NCBI GenBank assembly: GCA_017506865.1
Contig: JAFCMP010000165.1
Location: 62,001 to 126,000, forward strand
DNA length: 64,000 bases
Reading direction: 5' to 3'
From: Tribonema minus
Taxonomy: Eukaryota > Sar > Xanthophyceae > Tribonematales > Tribonemataceae
A program made the translations under genes and the position numbers. How positions within the stretch are numbered: position 1 is the first letter of the stretch; every line of letters begins with the position of its first letter. Below, in pieces: positions 34,901-44,600 of the stretch. The notes beneath the pieces are model-generated. The model was not told the DNA's origin, ran no database searches, and worked only from the letters and a program-made list of their open reading frames with translations.

Positions 34901-37900
34901 TTTTTTATCCCGATGCTCACTATGTCGTTGTCTCGTGTCCCTCATGTATGCTCACTCATGTCGTAGGAAGCGCGCCAAGTGGCAAAACGTAACCCACCCC
35001 TGCCCTTAAACTCCCAATGTATACCTATACATATTCACTACTGCGATTGTGTCTCTGCCCCTCATGTATGCGCACTCGTGTCGCAGGTAAACGCGCCAAC
35101 CGGCATGCTCAACGTGCCTTACCTCTACCCTTCAACTCTCTTGTTGTACATATATTCACACTATGCCTGTTGTCTCCTGCCCCCCTATGTATGCACACTC
35201 ACGTCGCAGGTAACGCGCCAACTGGCATGCTCAACGTGCGCGAAATCGCCGTGCTCGTATCACCAACGGCATTCATGCAGCGCCAGCGCCACTACCAGGG
35301 CCGCCCCGGCATCACCGTATACCCCCTCCTGTTTGACTGGAACGAGATCACGGCAAAGCAGTTGAAGGCACTTATGGGGGTGTCAGGGGGGTGCGGTGGG
35401 GGTGCGGCCCCCCTGTACATGCACGTGCTGCTGGGCATGCTTCGCGATTACCAGCGCCACGACCACAAGCCGTCTTTTGAGCAGTTTGCCAGCGTCTGCC
35501 TGAGCAAGGAGACGGGATTTTCTGGCACGCAGGTGAGCACTGACGTACTTGTCGCGTCAGGGTGCCTCGTCACTGTTGTTAGGGTTAAGGTTAGGGTTGG
35601 GGCTAACACGGGGGGTTCTCCGGCACGCAGATGAGCACTGCCACACCTGTCACGTCAGTACCTCATCAGAGTTGTTGAAGTTGCACTGATGCTGCTGGCA
35701 ACAGAGTGGCAGCGTTCTGAAATGAGCTGGCCCTGACCGTGCGTGTAGCATGGAAAGTGTGTGCGGGACTGTGTATTGCGGTCACAGTAGGACTAGGGTT
35801 AGGGTTGATGGTAGGGCAATGTAGTTTGCTTTAGCGTGGGATCAAGCTGCTGCGCGCATCATGTTGTCGAATTTGTTTGTAACCAGCTTATTGTCATACA
35901 GAACAGCAGCTGATGCTCCAGAATCACAACGGCCGCATACTGTTTCTGCACAAGATCATCATACATAGTTGACTTGTCACCGTTCTTGCCTGCATAATAT
36001 AGGTGCATGCGCAGATGAATTTTGTACATGCACGTGAAGTGTTTGCTACCAGTGATGCATGCAATATGCCCACTATGCATGCAGGCTTGACTCTCAACGG
36101 CCGCAGTTGTTGACATGAGTACGTACAGCACGTGCCAAAACTCATGCGTCTGAAGCATAACGCGTACTATGCCTCCAGCGCACACACTTCCATCTGTAGT
36201 CTATGCAGAAGTACATGAAATTTCCCTTCCTTGCATTTTGTACTTGATGCACTCGTCACGTTGTTGCCGCAGTTATTTACACGTGTTCTCGTACCTCACA
36301 AGGCACGCTTCCCATTTCTTGAAGCTGACATAAGCTGATGGCCTTGTGTCGCTTCAGGCAGGACCTCTCAAGCAGTGCCTGGGTCTGCTTGAGTCTATGT
36401 TTTCGAAATGCAGTAAAAAGTGCATTTTCGTCTCTTGTATGCACTTGTTGCACTCATCATGTGGACGCAATCATTTACATACCTATCAAGGCACGCTTCC
36501 CATTCCTTAACATGACATGCGCTGATTGCCTTGTGTCCCTGCAGGCAGGACCTCTCAAGCAGCGCCTAGGGCTGCTAGAGAACGTTGTGCGCATGTCCAA
36601 GAAGAACCAGCACCTCGAAATGCACTACACCAGTATCCAGGCCCTATTCCAGGTATGCAATAGCAGTCAGCGAACTGCAACAACCAACTGCAACAGAAAC
36701 GGCAGTACCGCATTAATTCATGCTGCTTTTATTTCAGCTATGGTGCTCTTTGTACATGCGACAGCTGTGTTTCAGCCATTGTGTTTATTTGCAAAGACAC
36801 TCACACAGTTGCTTTCCCACGCCATAGTCAAACTGCACGTGAATGGCTAGGGTTACGGTTAGGGCTAGAGTGCCGTCAGCTCATCGTTATCATGATTTGT
36901 TTGCCCATTATGCTTACTATGCTTTGCTTTGCTCATTTGCGCAAAAAGTATGACTTCACGCCAGGGTTCATGAAGTGCTTCAGCCAATTGTCATCCAATG
37001 AGTACAAGTGGCCAGCCGCCACACTTTCCCAGAGCACATCTTCAAGTTGACAGCACATCAGAATGCCATGATCACAAATGGACGCGTTCGTTTGATTGTG
37101 TTTGCATATTGATAGCTCAGCCTGCCCGCCGATGCAGGATGCACCAGCCCATGACCCATGGACCCGCAAAACTTGTCCAATTGGACAGATCGCAGGCCCT
37201 TTGCGATGAACTACAATAGCAACAGCCATTAGCTTCTTTCATTATTTTTGAATCGCAATAGGCCAGTTTGCCTGTGCTTATGGTGCTGATGTAGCTGGCA
37301 CCAGCCAGTGACCCATGGAGCCGCAAAACTCGTATGGTTGCAATGGACAGATCGCAGGCCCTTTGTGATGATGTACAACTGCAATAACCTCTAGCATGCA
37401 TCATCAACGCCTCCATCAACTGCAACAACCCTTGGCATGCGTCACCAATGGCTCCTAGGACTTCGATAATCATGCCGGGGTTGCCTTAGGCAGATCACAT
37501 TCTTCCTGCTATCCCCCCCCCCCCCCCCCCCCCCGTCCCATCAATCCCCTTGCCTACCTACCCCCTGCCCCCATCACACGCGCGCTTATCCCGCAGCCAG
37601 GAATGATGGTCGTTGCAGACTTGCAGACCCCCCCCCCCCCCCCTCAATTTTCTAACCTTACCCTCTCCTGTCCCGCGCGATTATCTACAGCGAGGAATGA
37701 TGCTCATTGCAGGCTTGCAGACTCCCCCCCCCCCTTAATCTCTAACCCCACTTACCCCCCTCATATTGCGCGCATATTTGCAGCGAGGAATGATGGTTGT
37801 AGCAGACTTGACAGACCCCATGCTGGCGCCGGATGAGGCCAACTGCATCTTCCAGGTGCTGCTGGAGCAGTTCCGCTGCGCGCCGTTCAACTGCAAGCTG

Positions 37901-39472
37901 GCCGTCTTTGATGAGGTGAGATTGTGTGTACGGTGTGTATGTACGGTGTGCTCTTGAACTTGAACTGGGAATGCAATGTCACATCACAGTGCCTTCAGGT
38001 AGAGATGGAATTCAAATCACGCGGTGAAGCTCAAAACATTCAATGGATCAGTTCCACTGCGCGCCGTTCAACTGTAAGCTGGCAGTTTTTGATGAGGTGA
38101 GACTGTATGTATATATGTGTGCTCTTGGACTTGAACTGGGAAGTGTCACAGTGCCTTCGGGTAAGGGTAAAAATCAGATCACACAGCGAAGCTCAAAGCA
38201 CTCACTGGAGCAGTTCCGCTGCGCGCCCTTCAACTGCAAGCTGGCAGTCTTTGATGAGGTGAGATTGACAACAGATTGGTGTGTGCGCATGAAAGATCAG
38301 GGCTGCCGTTGTTTATCGCCATGGTCAGATTCTCAGGCGCTTTCTTCAAACGTCACTGCAAGCTGACGGTTTTTGATGAAGTGAGGTTGTATGCTCTTGA
38401 CTTGGGATACGCATAACTTCACCACAGTGCCTTCGGGTTAGGGTTAGAAATCAAATCACGCGGTGAAGCTCAAAGCATTCGCCTGTGCCCTCGCCAGCGG
38501 CCACTTTCATGGTCAGATTCTGGGGAACTTACATCAAATATCTCGAGTTGAAGCCCAAACCAAGTGCCTGAACATATCCTTGCGATCAGATGAACTCCTC
38601 CACCTTAGCGCACAATCGCCTCAGCAAAACGGTAGTGGAAGACCGCAAACAGCCGATGAAATTATCATGTCAGAACCACACATCGCAGTTCATCATATTC
38701 GTTAATCTGCACCCTTGCCATGTATTTCGCATCCACCCTTGCGACCATCAACCTTGAGCTGAGATGTAGGGTTAGGTTTAGAGTTAGGGTTAGTGCGACA
38801 CCACCGTCAAGAGACTACTTCAAGACTGACATCTCCAGCTTCTTCAGATTTACACACCCAAGCCCACCAACACCTGCGCCTGCGCCTCTGGCATAACAAT
38901 CGATCACGCAGGCACACAAGGATATTTCTTGGTGAAAGACTGTGAATAAAGCTCCGCATACATGTTGAAGCTCACAGCATTCGCCTGCATAACCATCAAT
39001 CACGCAGGCACACAAGTACCTCGGAGACACGGTAGGCGGCAACGCGGGCGGCGGCCTAGCGGGAGAGATGGTCAACGTATTCCGCCTTATGAGGCACCAG
39101 GGCATGCGCATGGTCATCTCCACGCAGTCTCCCGCAGTGCTTCCAGAGGAGATGCTGGAGCTGGTGACGGTGGCCGTGGTGCACTCGTGTCAGTCGCAGG
39201 ACTGGCTGCGGATGCTCAACCGTAAACTAGCACTTCACCCCGACCGTTTCAACGAAGTCATGACTCTGGACCCCGGCCACGCTCTGGTGTTTGCACGAAA
39301 GGCAGTGCTAGGGCAGGGGGGGTTGGAACTGGCGACAGCAGCGGGGGGTTCAAGCCTTGCACCCTGGTACAGGATAGCGGTGCGGCGCCGGCTGACGCGA
39401 GATGGGGGGGTGTCTGTGACGCGCAGCACCGGCAGAGACAGGGGGTCGCTATCGCCGCCTGCCACCATCTAG
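28971..39472 (+). CDS. HerA-like P-loop ATPase with N-terminal LOTUS-like triple repeat
   Basis: Seven exons: 28971-30229, 31456-32752, 33269-33455, 35210-35532, 36545-36652, 37784-37915, 39008-39472; 1256 residues, all GT-AG, phases consistent. Three related ~70-residue segments (residues ~1-78, ~142-215, ~363-431) end in a shared pattern (KRDPLLEIVENHVVVH, RRDPMLDLK, HPKLRDVGFNRYVHIS) and resemble OST-HTH/LOTUS winged-helix domains; the third spans the exon 1/2 junction. A Gln-rich low-complexity linker follows. The ATPase core has Walker A GVQGSGKSHS at ~850-859, split by an intron, Walker B LAVFDEAHKYL at ~1097-1107, also split, and STQSP near 1139, an arrangement typical of HerA/FtsK-superfamily motors of eukaryotes. 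Expected activity: ATP-driven work on DNA or RNA, presumably hexameric; the substrate is unknown. Introns 3-6 carry exon-edge copies. Confidence 0.85.
31690..32385 (+). repeat. CAG-rich polyglutamine-coding microsatellite
   Basis: Two CAG/CAA-dense blocks (about 31716-31915 and 32263-32385) inside ATPase exon 2 encode long Gln runs with scattered Leu, Glu and Gly. They are prone to length variation. Opposite-strand frames that read as poly-Cys or poly-Leu are shadows. Confidence 0.9.
33410..34185 (+). repeat. Tandem copies of exon-3 end plus 5' splice site (ATPase intron 3)
   Basis: The real exon ends ...LTQPDTALNVRMG at 33455, then GTGAGTTGAAG. Copies follow near 33510-33560, 33600-33648, 33718-33762, 33798-33847, 33880-33930, 33975-34027, 34078-34115 and 34130-34175. 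The copy at 33600 reads VTLTQPDTALNVRMG and retains GTGAGTTGAAG; the one at 33798 reads VTLTQPDMALNVQMG and retains GTGAG. Copies past 33880 have lost the GT or the frame. Decay increases with distance, as expected of serial duplication outward from the exon. Confidence 0.9.
34735..35240 (+). repeat. Tandem copies of 3' splice site plus exon-4 start (ATPase intron 3)
   Basis: The real acceptor region (CTCACGTCGCAG at 35198-35209, then AACGCGCCAACTGGCATG) is preceded by similar units at about 34725-34760, 34815-34880, 34930-35000 and 35050-35115. The unit at 35050 retains CTCGTGTCGCAG and CGCGCCAACCGGCATG and would be a functional-looking acceptor. The unit at 34930 has TCGTAG. The units differ mainly in the pyrimidine tract and in the length of the following spacer. 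Confidence 0.85.
35615..35665 (+). repeat. Copy of exon-4 end (ATPase intron 4)
   Basis: CTCCGGCACGCAGATGAGCA at about 35620 repeats the true exon end TCTGGCACGCAG/GTGAGCA at 35521-35539, with the donor GT changed to AT, so the copy is dead as a donor. Confidence 0.75.
36230..36585 (+). repeat. Tandem duplication of 3' splice site and exon-5 start (ATPase intron 4)
   Basis: A ~165-bp block ending in the true exon start (GCAGGACCTCTCAAGCAGCG at 36545) is matched about 189 bp upstream, where CTTCAGGCAGGACCTCTCAA is followed by a diverged version. The upstream copy keeps a usable CAG acceptor and continues open for some codons. Confidence 0.85.
37590..37742 (+). repeat. Two copies of 3' splice site and exon-6 start, each followed by a poly-C run
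   Basis: The true start of exon 6 (GCAGCGAGGAATGATGGTTG at 37780) has copies at about 37594 (GCAGCCAGGAATGATGGTCG) and 37688 (ACAGCGAGGAATGATGCTCA). Each copy runs directly into a C tract (37628-37643 and 37724-37734) at the point where the real exon reads GACCCCATGCTGG. A further 22-base C run lies at 37513-37534 ahead of the array. Confidence 0.85.
38035..38400 (+). repeat. Tandem copies of the Walker-B exon end plus donor (ATPase intron 6)
   Basis: The true exon ends EQFRCAPFNCKLAVFDE/GTGAG at 37915. Copies end at about 38095 (DQFHCAPFNCKLAVFDE/GTGAG), 38258 (EQFRCAPFNCKLAVFDE/GTGAG) and 38379 (HCKLTVFDE/GTGAG). All keep the frame, phase and donor. The intervening intron sequence (CAGTGCCTTCGGGTTAGGG and CACGCGGTGAAGCTC) is copied too, so the unit is exon end plus proximal intron, period about 165 bp. 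Confidence 0.9.
38890..38935 (+). repeat. Copy of 3' splice site and exon-7 start
   Basis: ATCGATCACGCAGGCACACA at about 38899 repeats ATCAATCACGCAGGCACACA at the true exon start (39008). The acceptor CAG is intact and the following codons read AHKDIS before diverging. Confidence 0.75.
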
Positions 39473-41687
39473 CGGCGGCACACGCGTCAATTCTCACTTC
39501 AAGTTGAAGTACAATGGGACAAGCAGCAGGCTCAGTCGGAAGGGCGGGGCCACTATGACGCAGCTGGTGTGTAGGGAAAGGGAACCTTGTTGTTGCCTTT
39601 CCCTGCCAGTTGGCATGGGTTCAGAATAGGAGGGAGCATTGTTGAACTTGCCCTCGTCAGCGATGCTCCGAAATAGCGGACATACGTGCCTTCCTACCAA
39701 ACCATGAAGGGCAGCCATGGTACAGTGGTTGTCATGCGGCACTTGCACTAATGGCTGTCCTTGAGGTTTTCTCACAGCGGGGAGGGGGTTCATACGGCAC
39801 AGCACCAGCATTTGTTGCTCTATGACAGCAAATGCCCCACTTGGCTTGAGAGCCAGGTGATGTGTGCTGGGTACAAGCACAGTACAGCAGATGTCATGCA
39901 GGGGCAATGGGGCGCACGGGGGGGGGAGGGGGGGCGGAGGGCACCATGATGACACCGGTCAACCCAGCATGGCAATGCGTTCCGGATGTTCGGGTAGATG
40001 TCTACCTGAGAACTCTGAATGAAGTAGCATGTAGAAGTGCAAAGCAGAGGCTGCACATTGTCGCAGTAGCAGCATTGATTGTGAAACATACAAATCGCGC
40101 CCATATGATAGGGGCATGCCGGTTATTGCTACCTACATGGTAGCAACAACGCCTCTGTGCGAATCATAGTGGGCAGGCTACTTTGCACGGAATAAGTCTT
40201 GCCAAAGGTGCACTGTGCTCTGCACAGGGCTTGCTGTTGAATGGTCTGCATCAATAGTTCTGTTGCAGGCCAGAAGCAAAGCATGAGGGATACTCACATT
40301 TGCAGCGCAGACAGTTTGGCCATTGCAGGAAAGTGGCCATACACATGCAGCATTGACTTCACAGGCCAGTGCACCTAGGCCTTCAAGACTTCTGAATGGT
40401 GCTTGCCCATGCACATACAACAGTGTGTTCCATCTTTTTGCATTGTTGTCACAGCCTGTGTGCTATGAGCGTTTGAGTGGGTGCAGCAGTAACTCACCGT
40501 TCATGCCAGGACTGGTTGACTGGTTGGTCAACCTAGTCTGTGCTTGAATTGAAGCCTGCAGCTTGACTGAATGTCAGATCACGCTGCAAGTATACAAAAT
40601 GGTACAGGCAAAACAAATGCCTCGAACACGGACGGCTATGCTGCTGGGGTGGGGGAGGACGCGAAGGTCAAGCACCACACCGGCACCTTGACGTCATCTT
40701 GGGCTTTCGTGCCATTCGTGCAGGAGTCGTACGGACGGCTGGGCAAGCAGACAAGCCTTTCTGTTAAGGAGTTGGCAATGCACTCAGCACTGTGCTCAGG
40801 GGGGGGGAAGGCAGATGTGTTACGCAAGGCCGGGTTAGCTAAGCGTCAGATCCACATTGAGCTGAGCATATCGCTGGCGCGGGAGTTGGCGGAGCGCGTC
40901 ATGGCATACACACGTGGAGCGCGAATGCTGGGCTGTGTTGCGGCGCCGGTATCCAAACTCCTAGGGCACAGCGCAGACTAGGCTGCTGCGTTGACGCAAG
41001 CTTTTCGATTGCATAGGCAACCCGGCCTCCCTTGGGCCTTTATAAATACAAGTCCATACGTACTTTTATACAACAAGAAGTCGCAGCACGTACCTTACGG
41101 CGAGCTTTTGGATTGTTGTGCGGCAGCACTCGAGATGTGAGGCCGTGAGGCAATTGCCATGCACCGATCAAGCCTGGCTGGCAAATTTTTTGTAGCCTGA
41201 TTGCACAACGTTTTTGCAAGCTCCATGTCCCCTTCAGTAGCAACGCCTATTGCCAGCATGTGCTGCTGCTGAGAAATACAGTTCGATATGCTTCAGTCGC
41301 AGTCGCAGCTGCGAGTGCACTGTTTTGCTGCGCTGCGTTGACAAAACATCACAGACATGGACTGCATTGAGAATGCTGTACCATGTCCTCGCGCTTTAGG
41401 CAGTCAAATTTTTAGAAAGTGCAGGGCATGAGACTTTGCCTACCGGAGTTCTCAAGGTGCAGGGTATGAGACGTGCAAGGATGATGAGCATCCGCATGCT
41501 GCGAGTGTTATGTGTGATGACCATGCTGTGAGTATTAGACTACAGTGCTCAGCAAAAAAAATGTGCATGGCTCCTGAGAACACAAGACTGCCGTGAATGT
41601 ACCTGAAACAGCAGCAAGCAAAACGGATGATCTCTATACACTTCAGTGCTGTGTACTGAAGAAGTTGTGTGATTGTTATTAATGTCA
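39473..41687. other. Convergent intergenic region
   Basis: Lies between the 3' end of the ATPase gene (+) and the 3' end of the plastid-type gene (-). It contains the retroelement fragment at 40604-41064 and G-rich runs at 39918-39937. A minus-strand open frame of 153 codons (39955-39494) has no splice or family support. Confidence 0.4.
40604..41064 (+). mobile_element. 5'-truncated retroelement fragment (3' end)
   Basis: From ACAGGCAAAACAAATGCC to TAAATACAAGTCCATACGTA the sequence is nearly identical to 61455-61915; I see two base differences (a C/T near 40708 and a C/T near 40761, the latter Ser to Phe). It encodes the last ~122 residues of the element ORF, with the same stop, then ~80 bp of 3' untranslated sequence. 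TATACAA occurs just before the fragment (40591) and again just after it (41067), a possible imperfect target duplication. A truncated 5' end with a preserved 3' end is typical of non-LTR retrotransposition. Confidence 0.85.
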
Positions 41688-44600
41688 TTAAAGCTTGACA
41701 AAGTCGGCCAGCTCAGGCATGCCTGCTTCTTGGTACATGTCTGCTAGCCCTGCCCTCACGCTGTCCCAATCTTGGTAGCCAAATATGACGGCATCCATCA
41801 TGTGAGCCGCGCGATCCAACGCAATCTGCACAGGAAGCAGCGACAGGGAGGAGAGCATGTCAAACATTCATACATGTTGCACTGCCAAGGCATGACCACA
41901 ACTGATCAGGTACATGCATCGTCGAAGCTTTGCATGCTACTTACGTCCAACGAGTAAAACGAGGTCAACAGCCATATAGCGGGGCAACTCCACCGCCACA
42001 AGTGGATTTCTAGAATAGAAGTGCTTAAAAGTGCATTGGTTTACCAATACAGGAATAGCGTTACCCAGAGTATATGCATGTTGCTTGGTTTTGGACCAGT
42101 GTAATTTCTCTGCAAGTGTCAGGGTTCACTGAGCAGGGGTGTCAGTTGCTCTCATCAATAAAGCGCTCGTGCATTAAATTCAGGTGCTGGGGTATTCTAA
42201 TTGCTGGCCCAGACCAATTGTGCCTGCGCCTCATACTGTCAGCATAATGCCAGTACAATGAGTAAGCAGTTGATCTGCATAGCACAGTTTCCTGCGGCTG
42301 CCACCTATCAGCGATGCAGCTGATACAACAACGTCATGACTGCCGCTGTGAGAGTAACATGCTCTAAAAAGCACGAACGAGCCACCAACTGAAGCTATGA
42401 ACCAGTCATATAAGCGAACGCCGTATCTGCGCAAGCCCCTTTATTTCAGGCGTACGGCTGCTGCATCTGTTACCGCGTACACGTAGCACACCCCCAACCT
42501 AACCACGTGTGAGTTTCACACATTTTCAGTTGAAGACCACAAGAGCATCATAACTGCATGGGACGCTCCCCATTCGCTTCTTCCCCTCCTGCACCTCCCT
42601 TTCATCTGTCACCTGCTGTCAATAGCAATTTTTGCACCGTTCGCTCATCACTTCCACAGTCATTCCGCTACAGTAGGATGCCCCAAACAAACAAGAAACT
42701 ACCACCGTCATAGCCCAAGAGTACATAGCGTCCCCCCCACCCCAACCACAAGTGACGCACATGTTTCCATTCATCAAGCGGCAACCCAGTGCGCGATTGC
42801 GCCATAGGTAGAAGGTTTTTCGAGGTGTAGGGTTCTAGGGTTAGGGTTAGGGTTACACAAGCGAGCATTATAGTTGTTGCCTGCGCGGGAGCATGATAGT
42901 ATATTATCTGCGCAGGCTCCTGCCCCGTTGGCGCCATAGCATAAGAGTAGCACCCCCCTAACCCAACCACAGAGTGACAAACATACTTCCATCCACCAAG
43001 GCGTTTTCAACATCAAGCATCACAGCGTCATACCTGCGCAGGTGCCTTTCCCTCTGTCTTCTTCCCATGCTGCGGATCCTCCGCCAACCGCTGATACAGC
43101 TGCTTGACCTCCCCCATGTCGCTGTAGCCCGCAATGCGGCATACCGCTTCCAGCTCCGCAGCGTCGCGCGTTATCGTCCAACAGGGGCACCGCAGAGACA
43201 CCTTGGCTGCGTCCTTCGCCTCCGCATCGCGGCCGGTCATGCCCGCCAGCACCTGTTTCATTCAATAATCAAGTTGCAGTTAAAGTTGTGATGTTTCGCG
43301 CCATTGCGTCACAACCGACTGCTGAACAGCTAGCTACGAATGACTTTGAACGTAGGTGGAAGTGTCGATGTTAAAGTTGAAGTTGAGGTTGACACACTGA
43401 TCTTGCTGAGGTGGGAGACCCTGATCATCACCTCCCCCCCGGGCCCCGCACCACGGCCACGCATGAATCCTGTATGTGGCAGGCGCGGACAATTTCGGGA
43501 TTATGCAACGACTCTGCCACCATGCGCAAGACTCAAACACTTCAACATGTACTTCAATTCAAACTTCAACATTGCGCCAATGAACACACACAGTCCTATG
43601 TGGCACAATTTCTTTGGGCACTGTTGTGATGTCGTGTCGTCTCTGCCATGATGTGCACGCCGATATACAACACGAGCACCTGAAACTTGAAGTATGCTAT
43701 ACTTCAACAATGTGGCAATGAACGCACCTGAGCGGAGAATGCATACGGGTGCCCCAGCTTAAAAATATAATTCAAGTACTAAACTTCAACAATAAGCACC
43801 AGTGAATGCACCTGGGCGTAGAACGCAGACAGTGTGTACTGCAAGTCACACTTCAACAATGCGCCAATGAACGCACCTGGGCGTAGAACGCATATGGGTG
43901 CCCCCATCCCAGAAACACCTCATTAAACTTCTCTGCCGTCGCGAGTGCGCTGATCTGGTCGCCTTTGGCCAGGTGTGCGTCCACCAACCACTTGTAAATA
44001 TCGGGGAAGGGTGCCACCTTGAGCATTTGATACCTGCCTCAATAATAACAAGACATTGCAATTGCCGGAATTGTGAGGGACACAGTGATTTCATCAAAGT
44101 ACTTGAGCAGCACCAGTGGCGATGTGTGTCAGCAGCTGCCACCTTGAGCATTTGATACCTGGCTCAACAAGACATTGCATGTATCGGGTCAACGGGGGGA
44201 AACAGTGATTTCGGCAGAAGTGTACGCAGTGCCAGTGCCAACAAGTACATCAGCGGGACACGCGACAAGGGTTGGGGGGGGGCAAGCAAGTATACTGAGT
44301 CACATTTATTGCAATGTTAAAACTTGTTCTGTTGACCCCAACGCCCATGTGTGTGTCAGCATGACCCCAAAATAAAAAGTTTCAAAACTTATAATAAATG
44401 TGCCATGGGCCGCACCCACGCACAAAATGTGTGCAAGAACATTGACTTTAATTCAGCTGCAATCTGAAGTCCAGTTCATCCATCTTTGGCATCACAACAC
44501 GGTACTGTAATTGGCACAAAGACAGTTCTGACAAGCCTCGGCATCAGGCAGCTGGACTCAAAATTAGGGAACAGGTGACCAAATCAGCAGATCTGATGCA

